In this document: positions 30,997-39,935 of the stretch, in pieces
Layout: each line of letters opens with the position of its first letter
Numbering within the stretch: the stretch's first letter is position 1
Source: Tritrichomonas musculus
Lineage: Eukaryota > Parabasalia > Tritrichomonadida > Tritrichomonadidae
Direction of reading: 5' to 3'
NCBI GenBank assembly: GCA_039105265.1
Contig: JAPFFF010000016.1
Span: 1,798,001 to 1,862,000 of the forward strand
Length of the DNA stretch: 64,000 bases
Translations under genes and position numbers: made by a program
The notes under the pieces: model-generated
Databases searched by the model: none
What the model saw: only the letters and a program-made list of their open reading frames with translations
What the model was told of the DNA's origin: nothing

Positions 30997-32206
30997 ATTT
31001 TTTGTTATATGAAATCATTAGTAAACAGTTTGGCAGAGTTGCCAAACAACAAATTTGCACTTCGATCTTGAAACAAGAAATTTCTTCTTTTTTCATCATT
31101 AAAAATCTGTTCATTTTCATTGCTTCTTCATTTTGGGAAGCTTTACTTGGAAAGTCAGAGATTTGTAAAGCATTGAAATTTGTTTGACATTGAATCATTT
31201 TCTCTCCTTACATGAACTTTTTTAGAGAAATTGAGGAATAACAAATTCATTTAATTTAAACAATAATAAATTGTATGAATTGAGTTGGTCTTTTTCATAA
31301 CTGTCAATAATTCTATTGAAATCATCCATTTGATTATATTGGTTAAACTTTATTAATTCATGTTCATTTTCTGATTTAGTTGATGATTTATTGTTCTTTT
31401 TCTTGTTTTTCAAACTTTCTTTTTGTTGTTAAAGTTGTATTTTTTGAGAGTTAACGTTAAATGATTCACCTAAAAAGCACTTTGACTTTTCTTTACCTTC
31501 GAAAATGAAGCTGATTGTGCTGAATTCATTGCTCAATAAAATTCAGTCTTCAAAAAATGATGATGGCTTGAGCATCTGGTCTTTCAGCTCCTTAATGAAG
31601 TTGCTCGTATTAAATTCAGTCTTCAATATTTCTTCATTATCAAGCGGAATTATCGATAGTCTATCGTCTTTGTCATCTTGTTTCTTTTTGGTCTTGTTGT
31701 TTTGGTTGCTGGAGAGGTTCACTGAGAGGAATCTCGAGTAAGGAGTGCAATACATTGTAGAATTCAAGTCTTCATTTTATATTCATTTAACTTTGTTTAT
31801 ATTGAATAAGATCACGAATTTTTAAAATAATTAAAAATATAATTTAATTAATAAAAATGAAATTAATATATATATTTTAGAAAATTCGAAATATGAGCTG
31901 ATTTTAAAAAATGCTTATTTTAAATTTTTTTATTTATTGATAAGTCATTTGTAATGTCCTATTGATAAATATCCATAATAAATTGTTTGATTTTTTTCAC
32001 GTTTTAACTTATTAATGGTCCAAATCATTATTTATCATGTAAATTGTTTGCAAAATCTTGAGAAATTGGCAGATAGATTTTTAAAGCTATACCTATCATT
32101 TATAAAATAAATAAGAATAAATTTATACTATTATTTATTTTTTAATTTACAACTACCAATTTTGTTATATTTATAATTTAAAATGTATCAATTGTAAATT
32201 TTTTAA
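30997..32206. repeat. 1.2-kb duplicated segment, copy 2
   Basis: Direct copy of 17544-18714, with the same minus-strand relics (30995-31198, 31222-31413, 31543-31767). It differs by an extra piece near 31870-31903 whose sequence (ATTCGAAATATGAGCTG core) recurs at 32235-32262 next to the kinase N-lobe relic, so a small local duplication happened at its right border. It sits between the 1.5-kb element and the kinase fragment. Confidence 0.6.
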
Positions 32207-33003
32207 TTAATAAAAATGAAATTAATATATATATATTTTAGAAGATTCGAAATATGAGCTGTGTAATTTTCAATTTCGCGTTGAAAAACTTTTTGATTAT
32301 TTTCAAAAAAAATTTTCATTGCTAATATCTGTTCTTCATCAATTAAATAGACTAATTCAATGCTTGCTGAATTGCCTTGCTTAATAAAACCTAACTGTAT
32401 ATACTCTTCTTTTTTAAGTTGAATTTTTTTAATTTTTGATTGAAAAAGTTCTTCACAAATTTCAATTCTATTGATTTTGGAGTTATTTAAACTTTTTGCT
32501 AACAAAAAACCTGATAAACTTCTCCGAACTATTTTCCAAAAAAGGCAAATTTTATTAAATAAACCTGAATCTATGTTTGATGTTTCTGATATTATAAATT
32601 TTGACGAAAATTGGCTATTTTTATTGTATATTATAGAATTATCGCAAAAATTTAAGTGAATCGTTTTCGATAACTGAATAATTTCGTTTTTAACTTGCTC
32701 AGAAAAGCAATAAACTTCTGAATCTTTGTCTTTTGTAAAAAAAGGTAAAAAGTGAGAAATTAATGTTAATTCATCAACTAATACTAAACAGTAATTATAA
32801 CAAATAACATAATAATCGCCCCCAAAATTATATTTGGATTTATTTTCCTGATATTTATCTATGAAAAATATAGGTAACTTTGCTTTTGTAAAAAGATCTG
32901 TATTATATGTATCTTTATTAAATACCTTCCTATATGTTCATTTTGAAATATGATTAAATTGTTTTGGAATGCTGACCTAAAAAGATTTATAAATGATTGC
33001 ATC
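32203..33003 (-). pseudogene. N-terminal part of a kinase-Sel1 gene
   Basis: A minus-strand frame open from about 32930 to 32203 resembles the N-terminus and kinase N-lobe of the protein at 40270-43794: a YNFGGDYYVICYNYCLVLV-like region, then EEYIQLGFIKQGNSAS (Gly loop), AMKIFF with the beta3 Lys, and REIENY with the alpha-C Glu. Upstream, an ATG at about 33003 is followed by one in-frame TGA near 32943. After ENYTAHIS the homology stops and the AT-rich border of the duplicated segment begins. The C-lobe is missing. With 27936-29495 it is probably the remnant of one gene split by insertions and loss. Confidence 0.6.
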
Positions 33004-33048
33004 ATAAAATGAAATGTGAAATGAAATTTTTTGAAAACAATTAAAATG

Positions 33049-33837
33049 ATAGGTGGGCCACCAATGAATTTTTATAACTTTTGCACCATTAGATAGATTA
33101 CATAAAATAATAAAATAAAATATTAATTATAGTTCATAAATATTAAAGATAAAGTTTTTATGAATAATTTAAATTTTCATATTTTTTTTGTAAACTATTC
33201 AAATCATATAGATAAAATCTTTCAAAAATATTTGAAATAATTTTCTCAAAATTAAAAGAATTTAAAAAGATCATTCAATTTATTTAAGAAAATTTCATTT
33301 ATTAAGAATAAAAATATCTATTTTAATTTTAAATTAATTGTTTAATTTAATTTTGTTTAAAGTTATATCTTATTGATTATAATCAAAGACACAATATAAA
33401 AAGAAATAAATGATTTTTTCTATACCAAAATTTTCAATATAACAATTGAAGCATTCTATAAAAATTCTTTGAAGTTATGTTATAACTAACTATCAATAAA
33501 AAGCCTGGTACTTCTGAAAATTAAAAATACCTTTTATTTTAACTTTTTAGAGAAATCTATTAATTATTTTATATTGTTTCCAGATCATTCTTGATGTATG
33601 ACATAGATAATATCATAAAATAATAGAAATATGTATTTTAATTCATTTGAACTTGTGATATCGCATATCAAGTATTAAAAAAAAAAGTTGATGAATATTA
33701 GTTCAAAACTTAATTTAACAACTGCATCATATCATATATTTGTTATATAAATATATATTATGAAATTGCTGAATAATTCTTAAAATTCGAAGAAAAAACG
33801 AACTTTTTTAAAGTCAAAAAAAAAGTGGCCCACCTAT
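33049..33837. mobile_element. 789-bp inverted-repeat element with 8-bp target duplication
   Basis: The ends are ATAGGTGGGCCAC and, inverted, GTGGCCCACCTAT. The 8-base TTAAAATG occurs directly before (33041-33048) and after (33838-33845) the element. No coding frame lies inside. The 8-bp duplication fits hAT-like elements, but the ends do not start with CA, so the superfamily is open. Confidence 0.65.
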
Positions 33838-33845
33838 TTAAAATG

Positions 33846-34438
33846 ATAGGAGATTAACCACCAAGAAAATATTTAAAAAAACTTTTAAAAAAGATTTGAT
33901 TAAAGTGAATAATTATTCTACTTCTTCATACATAATAATATATATAAAATAATATTAAAGTTTACAAAAATAATCATATCTCTTTTTCAATTTAGAAAAG
34001 TTAAAAAAAATAGCTAAATCGGTTATAATAGTTCATTTTTAATGTCATTCCTCAATGGCATTCAAAAATTAAGATTTGAGAAAAAAAGATATTTTAAGTT
34101 CATCTTGTTAAAAAAGTTCTTTTTATTATTATTATTATTATTTTAAGAAAAAATGTGACATATAACATTCATAAATATATTAATATAACTTTTCAAAACA
34201 ATGTACATAACGAAATATTGAAAATGAATTACATCCTTAAGCATTTTATTAAATTAATCTTATAAATGCTTTGTATTTTTTAATTGTAAAGTGCGTCCAT
34301 AATTAAGAAAGTATTTTTTGAATATGCTCATAGAAATATTGAATGAGTTTTCACAATTTCATATTGAAAGGAATATGAAAAAATAAAAGATTAAAAAATA
34401 CTAGTTTATTTCAAGAAAGATTAAGTTGATTTTTATCA
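33846..34438. other. AT-rich spacer
   Basis: No gene. A short ATT microsatellite lies near 34124-34144. Otherwise nothing recognised. Confidence 0.4.
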
Positions 34439-34451
34439 ATGATTAAGTTGT

Positions 34452-36023
34452 TTATATGAAACGACTTAAATCATTAAATCTTTCCCTCAAGATTTCAATG
34501 TCAACTTCTGTCGCGATTTTGAATGATTTGCTTTCAATAAAATAAATGATTTCTTTGAAGCTTGGCCTTTCATTAGCATAAAATGATGTGCATTTCTTGA
34601 TGAGTTCAATTCCATCACTAGTGATTGGAGAGCGTGCTGGGAATTGAATTGGCTTCCTGCTCATTTTGTCTGTCATTTTTTGCTTTGGAAGGCTGCCTGT
34701 TAAGAGGACGAAAAGAACAATTCCGTATGAATAAACGTCCGTTTTGTTATCGTAATCTTTCTTGTCCAACATTTCAGGCGACATGTAATCGAGGGTTCCT
34801 ATTCCTTTTGTCAGTGAGTCTTGTTCTTCATCGTCAATGTGAACGAGATCGAAATCGATGATTTTGGCTTCCAAGATGTAATTCAGCATGATGTTTTCGA
34901 TCTTTAAATCACGATGTATCATTCCAGAGAGGTGGATGTGATGCATTCCGAATGCAACTTCGAGTGCAATTTTCACTTTCAATGTGTTATTCATGATGTC
35001 ACTTTTTATTACATCTTTCAATTTGAATGGAAGATACTCAAGGAATAAGGCTATCGTTGTCTTATCGTTATCTTCATGACCATTTAAACCCGTGATTTTT
35101 TCTTGCGAATTCATGCCAATCGCCTTGCAGACGCTCGGATGATCGATGCTTGCCAGTGCTGTGAATTCTTTCATTGAATCCTGAAGCTTTTTGAATGCTT
35201 GGCCAGAGTCGACTTCTTTGACAACTTTTTTACACATCACTTTTGATGTTCGTTCGTCGATGATTTTGTATGCAATCGACGTTGCTCCTTCTCCGATCTT
35301 TTTCAATATTTTGTGATGATCTTCATCGTCTTCACCAATGAAAAAGTTGCTGTTTTCATTTCCATTTTTGCTTTTGTCACTTCCTTTATGTGCTGTCACT
35401 TTTTCAGCATCAAATGGATCAACTTTTTCATATTTAGAAAGACGACTTTCGAGAAATCGGATCTGTCTCATATAAACAGATGAGCTGCCTTTGAGTTGTT
35501 TCTGTAGTTCATTAATCTTGCTTCTCAATTCGTCGATTTCGCCTGCTTTTGAAGAACCGATACTTGGAGAAGATCGAACTGAGGTCGTTTGGCCTGGTCT
35601 TGATTTCTCTTCTTTTTTAGGGCCGTTTTTAAGAATGAGTGCTGCTTCGTCAAATGAAACGACTGGATTTTCTGCTGCGCGAGCCATACTTTGCATGAAA
35701 AGCAATGTTTTTTCAACTTCTTTTCCTGATGTAATTGAATTGCAATCAACATCAATGCTTTCGCCAATGCAGATTTGGGTGTATTCTTTTAATTTTTTGA
35801 AGAAATTTAGTTTGTCTTCTCTTTCTGGAAGAATTCCTTGTAGTTGATCTTTGGTAAAAACTCCTTTTCCAAAGCCTTTACTTACATTGAGAGCGCCAAC
35901 TGTTAATGCCAATAATTTGAGTGGTGGCCTTTTATAATACTTAACTTCAAAAGACGGCATGAGTTTTCCATATGGTTTGAATACCGCTATTGTAGATTCG
36001 ATAAGTTGATCCAAATCGGTCAT
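34452..36023 (-). CDS. Protein kinase with IFT54/TRAF3IP1-like N-terminal domain
   Basis: 523 residues from the first ATG at 36023. Residues ~1-115 resemble the N-terminal calponin-homology-like, tubulin-binding domain of IFT54 (TRAF3IP1/MIP-T3): RPPLKLL, KGFGKGVFT, DKLNFFKKL, then the segment matching 'HEPEKTNELLQ' (GKEVEKTLLFM). Residues ~160-200 are a coiled coil. Residues ~238-515 are the kinase: IGEGATSIAYKI loop, beta3 Lys near 265, HRDLKIEN (370-377), and DFD (390-392) in place of DFG but with its Asp kept, then SPE and ERPSFKEI. It may phosphorylate targets at microtubules or flagella. A truncated recent copy of its 3' end is at 23964-24366. The kinase is certain; the IFT54 resemblance is judged by eye. 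Confidence 0.8.
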   Translation of the reverse strand: MTDLDQLIESTIAVFKPYGKLMPSFEVKYYKRPPLKLLALTVGALNVSKGFGKGVFTKDQLQGILPEREDKLNFFKKLKEYTQICIGESIDVDCNSITSGKEVEKTLLFMQSMARAAENPVVSFDEAALILKNGPKKEEKSRPGQTTSVRSSPSIGSSKAGEIDELRSKINELQKQLKGSSSVYMRQIRFLESRLSKYEKVDPFDAEKVTAHKGSDKSKNGNENSNFFIGEDDEDHHKILKKIGEGATSIAYKIIDERTSKVMCKKVVKEVDSGQAFKKLQDSMKEFTALASIDHPSVCKAIGMNSQEKITGLNGHEDNDKTTIALFLEYLPFKLKDVIKSDIMNNTLKVKIALEVAFGMHHIHLSGMIHRDLKIENIMLNYILEAKIIDFDLVHIDDEEQDSLTKGIGTLDYMSPEMLDKKDYDNKTDVYSYGIVLFVLLTGSLPKQKMTDKMSRKPIQFPARSPITSDGIELIKKCTSFYANERPSFKEIIYFIESKSFKIATEVDIEILRERFNDLSRFI

Positions 36024-36704
36024 TTTAAAAAAGGGCAATTTTTACATTTCAAATTAGTTTGGTAAATTCTATGTGCTTCTTCAAATAAATTGAGAGAAAT
36101 TTTATTTTAAATAATTCATATATTTCTTATAACAAATCATATTAATCATATAAATAAACTTTTATATAAAATATAATAGATTAAAATACTTCATAAATAT
36201 AATGTAAAAACACATGTTTATATTTTAATGTAATAATATATTTAAAAGTAAAGAATAAAAATATGTTTGTGTCAAATATTTTTTATAAATCAGTATATTT
36301 CCTACCAAATAATATAAATGTCTTATTTTCAAATTAAAAAATAAAACATTTTATATATCTGAAATATCTATGCAATATACTCAATATTTTTTTCATAAAT
36401 TTAAATATTTAATATATTGAGAGAATATCAATATTAAGCATTAATATTTATTAATTAAAAGGAAATTTTAAAAGACTAATAAAGAGATCTTTTTTTAGGG
36501 GAATCGTATTTTTCTAAACCACTTTTTGAAAACTTTTTAACTTTTTGAATACATTTTTTATTCAATTTTTGCTAAATAATGAATATATAAGCTTTTAAAA
36601 ATGTTTTTGTCAGCTGACAGATGTCAAAATATAAATGAATGCTTAACTAAAACATTTTTAAAAGCTTATATATAATTAAAATTATGCATTTAAGTATCAT
36701 TTTA
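36024..36704. other. AT-rich spacer
   Basis: No gene. Around 36520-36560 there are ACTTTTTGAA motifs of the kind repeated elsewhere in the window, and AAGCTTTTAAAAATGTTTT at 36589 has an inverted partner near 36650-36670. Confidence 0.35.
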
Positions 36705-37568
36705 CTAATTTTCTAATTTTTTCATTTCATATATAACATCCTCAGCCAATTTGTATATTTCATTTAATTGAGGGGCGCCTCTCTTTTGGCTCAAGTGTAA
36801 TATGATTGTATTATTGATTGGTCTTACTCTCTTAGGTAACTCAGGAATGAAATAAAATGGCGCAATGTTACAAATGATTCTAGATCTGGCATATTCTGTT
36901 GTATATATCTCTTGATAGGGGCAAAACAAAATGTGGTGAGCGTGTCTATTTGGTTGAGGACGAGCACAATTTTCAATATAATATTTTTTGACTGTTTCAT
37001 CACCATTCAAAAACTGTTCAATGTAATTGTCAATTAATTCTTTATTCCTACAGGATCCTACCATCCATTTATGTTCATTTTTATCTTTGCCAAGTGTCAG
37101 GATGTAAAATGCATTTTCATAAAAATGTTGGCTATTTGGTTCGACTCTTTTGACTTCATTTATGATTTTTGTGATTATATCTTGTGAATGCATCATTGAC
37201 AATTTGAATGGCTCTTCCATCCAATCTAATGCAAATCCTTTAAGTAAAGCTGACATAAACTCATCAAAATCACAATTTCTGAATGGAACTAAAACTTTAT
37301 CAATTGCTTCATTGATCAAATAATTCTTTCTGTTTTCTTTCAAAGTTAGAATTGATTCCGCATTCACTTGCTTGAAGTATAAAAAGAAAGAAACACGAAG
37401 AATTTCATTTGGATCTTGTGTTGCAAATATTGGCTTGATTTCATATTTTTCTCCTTCTTCTTCGTTGTCATTTGCACAATTTTCATCTTCGGTTTCATTT
37501 TGAACTTTTTGATATTTAAATGATCTGCTTTGAATTGAAATTGCTTGTGCAAGTGATGCTGTTAACAT
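36705..37568 (-). CDS. C-terminal part of the vWA protein in another frame
   Basis: A 287-codon frame with ATG at 37566-37568 (MLTASLAQAISIQ). The frame is open upstream of this ATG through the stop of the vWA ORF, giving a sensible DEFEAPSQLMLTASL read. This suggests that 36705-39175 was one gene of about 820 codons with a single frame change close to 37601-37630. The sequence is acidic near residues 25-40, then globular with LIDNYIEQFLNGDE and YIPEL-like stretches. No catalytic motif is recognised. It is either a separate small gene or, more probably, the C-terminus of a frameshifted (or mis-sequenced) vWA protein. Confidence 0.6.
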   Translation of the reverse strand: MLTASLAQAISIQSRSFKYQKVQNETEDENCANDNEEEGEKYEIKPIFATQDPNEILRVSFFLYFKQVNAESILTLKENRKNYLINEAIDKVLVPFRNCDFDEFMSALLKGFALDWMEEPFKLSMMHSQDIITKIINEVKRVEPNSQHFYENAFYILTLGKDKNEHKWMVGSCRNKELIDNYIEQFLNGDETVKKYYIENCARPQPNRHAHHILFCPYQEIYTTEYARSRIICNIAPFYFIPELPKRVRPINNTIILHLSQKRGAPQLNEIYKLAEDVIYEMKKLEN

Positions 37569-37600
37569 TAATTGTGAAGGTGCTTCAAACTCATCTTTTC

Positions 37601-39175
37601 TTAATAAACTACAGTTGGATCTTCTTCGTCAATTTCGCTTAAGCTTTCAAAGGAATCAGCAATAGTCATTAAAGAGCAAATGCATGACAATGAAGTGTTT
37701 TTCAGCCATTCTGGATTTGGATTTGCTTCTTTTAATTGACTTGAAAATACATTGAATTTTGGATTTGAATCAAAGAATGAATATGAACTTGTGTCTCCTT
37801 TAATGATATTATATAATGCTTTCAAACCTTTAATTGCAATGATTCCTGTATCTAACAACTCAGATGATGAAATAGTAACTCTTTTAGCTCCACGATCAGA
37901 TGGTTTTAATCTCATTAAATGACCTTTTTCAAATAGTGCTGTTTTGATTTCTTCTGTGTTTGTGATTACTTTAACACTTAAATTATTTATGTCTTTTTCA
38001 TGATTAACGTTTGATAAATCATCTGAAATTGAAAGCATTTGTATTCCATCAACTGATTTAGCTGTGGTATTATCTATCAAGTTTGAAACAATTGATATCA
38101 TTTGATTTTCAAAAACTTTAGAATCATCTGGAATGATAAAACAAAGACCATGCGTGGTTGTTGACATCAATGTCATTGGAACTGATGTATATCTTATTGT
38201 CAAAAATGAAAATACTTGAATTCCATCATTTGATAAAGTGTTTGCTAATTCTATCCAATCAGCTGCAAATCCAAGATTACTATTATTTAATACACGAACT
38301 TCTTGAGCATATGTGGAACTTTGATTAACAAGGTGTGGCGGTGCATCAGTAATGAAAAAGCAAACATTTGTCATTTCTTTTGAATATTTTTCAATATCGT
38401 TTTTAATATATGCTAAACATGTTTTGTGTGCTTCTGGTGTGTCTCCTCCTCCACTTGCTCTTTCAACACTAATGGCATGTATAATTGCATTGCAATCTGA
38501 TTGAAATATCGTCTTTCTAATCACTTCACCATCACAATAATCACGAAATGCATAAAATGAAATCAAGATGTCTTTGAATTCTGATTTGATAACTGTAACA
38601 ATGTTGCTCAATGATCTTTGTATATTATTTATGGCATTTGACATGGAACCAGTGCAATCGAGGGCAATTATTAAGTGAAAAGTTGTTTTTTGTGGATCAC
38701 AGATTGAAATATCTTCTTTTTGAGATTCTGATGGCGCAGATGATTGATGAAGTGCTGAAGCTGCAAGAATTGGTTCAAAAACTGAGTTTTCTGTTTCATT
38801 AAATTTAATTTCATAACCAATCGAAATGAGAATTCCATAGATTTGTGAAAATTTGTGATTTATTGAATGTACTTCGGAATCTATTATAAATGATTGATGG
38901 GTTTGCATTTTGCCGTTTTTCGGCTCTTCAAAGTGGCAAAAGTAGACATTATTAAAATCTAATGTAATAGATGAATTAAAGCAGAAGCAAATTGTTTTAT
39001 CGTTTATTGATTTCTTCAAGGATGGATCAAAACTATCAAAAATTATCAATAAATCAATTGATTGATTACTAGGACTTTTATTCATGAAAACATGATGGCG
39101 AGATTCTGATATTTTTGATAAAAAAGCGAATGCTTCCGGAGAATTTCCGCAAATAACAATATTGATGGTATCCAT
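37601..39175 (-). CDS. von Willebrand factor A domain protein
   Basis: 524 residues with ATG at 39175. The vWA domain occupies residues ~163-350. The metal-ion-dependent adhesion site is visible: DCTGSMS (D173, S177, S179), the Thr in GGGDTPEAH (T246) and the Asp in ITDAPPH (D277). This type resembles vWA domains of intracellular alpha-kinase-linked (VWKA-like) proteins; no signal peptide is seen. The N-terminal ~150 residues have an alpha/beta pattern of unknown type. An initiator-like TCATTTTTATT lies 22-24 bases before the ATG. The frame stops at 37601 and the expected C-terminus follows in another frame (36705-37568). vWA is firm. Confidence 0.85.
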   Translation of the reverse strand: MDTINIVICGNSPEAFAFLSKISESRHHVFMNKSPSNQSIDLLIIFDSFDPSLKKSINDKTICFCFNSSITLDFNNVYFCHFEEPKNGKMQTHQSFIIDSEVHSINHKFSQIYGILISIGYEIKFNETENSVFEPILAASALHQSSAPSESQKEDISICDPQKTTFHLIIALDCTGSMSNAINNIQRSLSNIVTVIKSEFKDILISFYAFRDYCDGEVIRKTIFQSDCNAIIHAISVERASGGGDTPEAHKTCLAYIKNDIEKYSKEMTNVCFFITDAPPHLVNQSSTYAQEVRVLNNSNLGFAADWIELANTLSNDGIQVFSFLTIRYTSVPMTLMSTTTHGLCFIIPDDSKVFENQMISIVSNLIDNTTAKSVDGIQMLSISDDLSNVNHEKDINNLSVKVITNTEEIKTALFEKGHLMRLKPSDRGAKRVTISSSELLDTGIIAIKGLKALYNIIKGDTSSYSFFDSNPKFNVFSSQLKEANPNPEWLKNTSLSCICSLMTIADSFESLSEIDEEDPTVVY

Positions 39176-39794
39176 TTAAATCAGTTAAAATAAAAATGAG
39201 GTAAAATTAAAGTTAAAATTTGAATTAAAGGTATTTCAATAATTATAGAAAATTGAATGAAAATTTAGCCTATTATACTATAAAAAGTTCAATTTTGCCT
39301 TTTCAAAAAGTTTATATTTTTATGAATATTTTCAATATAAATTTTGCTTTTTTTTGAATTGGAAATTTTTTGTTGAGTTCACTTTGGTAATTTTTTTAAA
39401 TTTCCTTGATATATATTGGGGGGTTTACCATTTTTACATAGTACATATAATTTTTTGGAATAGTGTATCAATCATAAAGGATGAATTTTATATAATGTTT
39501 TAAAAAATAGATTATAGAAATGTTTGATAAATTATCAAATTGATAATTCGAAAAATAGAAAAAAAAGTTAAGTGATAAAAATTTTAAAAATTTAGAGGTT
39601 ACGTTTTTCATTTCATAAAAATTCACTCACTGTATTTTCCAAAAAAAATTACCATTTACAATTGCAAGAAAATTTTATCTTTTTATAAAAGCTTTTATGC
39701 AAATTTAGAATGAGCTTGAATCAGGACCTAAAACCAACTTTTTTATAATTTTTTATCAATAATATCATACATTGAATAATGTTTTAATATTCTT
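39176..39794. other. AT-rich spacer
   Basis: Apart from the promoter-like TCATTTTTA at about 39189-39199 (minus) and TTCAAAAAGTT-type motifs at 39285-39320, nothing is recognised. A G run (39420-39425) stands out in AT-rich DNA. Confidence 0.35.
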
Positions 39795-39911
39795 TCAGAG
39801 TTTTGTTTGCTTGTTTGAACCTGTAATATCAATCCCTATTTTTATTTGTAAAAGTTTTATTATTTCTAAATTTCCAATTTGATTTACAATTTTGATAAAC
39901 ATGTCCTCATC
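39795..39911 (-). pseudogene. Single ankyrin-repeat fragment
   Basis: A 38-codon frame reads DEDMFIKIVNQIGNLEIIKL followed by LQIKIGIDITGSNKQ, matching the last repeats of trichomonad ankyrin proteins, with a TGA stop at 39795. Nothing of the rest of the gene is present. It lies just past the end of the kinase-Sel1 gene. Confidence 0.5.
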
Positions 39912-39935
39912 GTTTCAAATTTAGCTGTATTAATA

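Noticed and set aside
17544-32206. Pair of 1.2-kb direct repeats as LTRs
   Set aside because: They lack TG...CA ends, carry decayed coding pieces and enclose unrelated host genes and DNA transposons, with no retroelement genes between.
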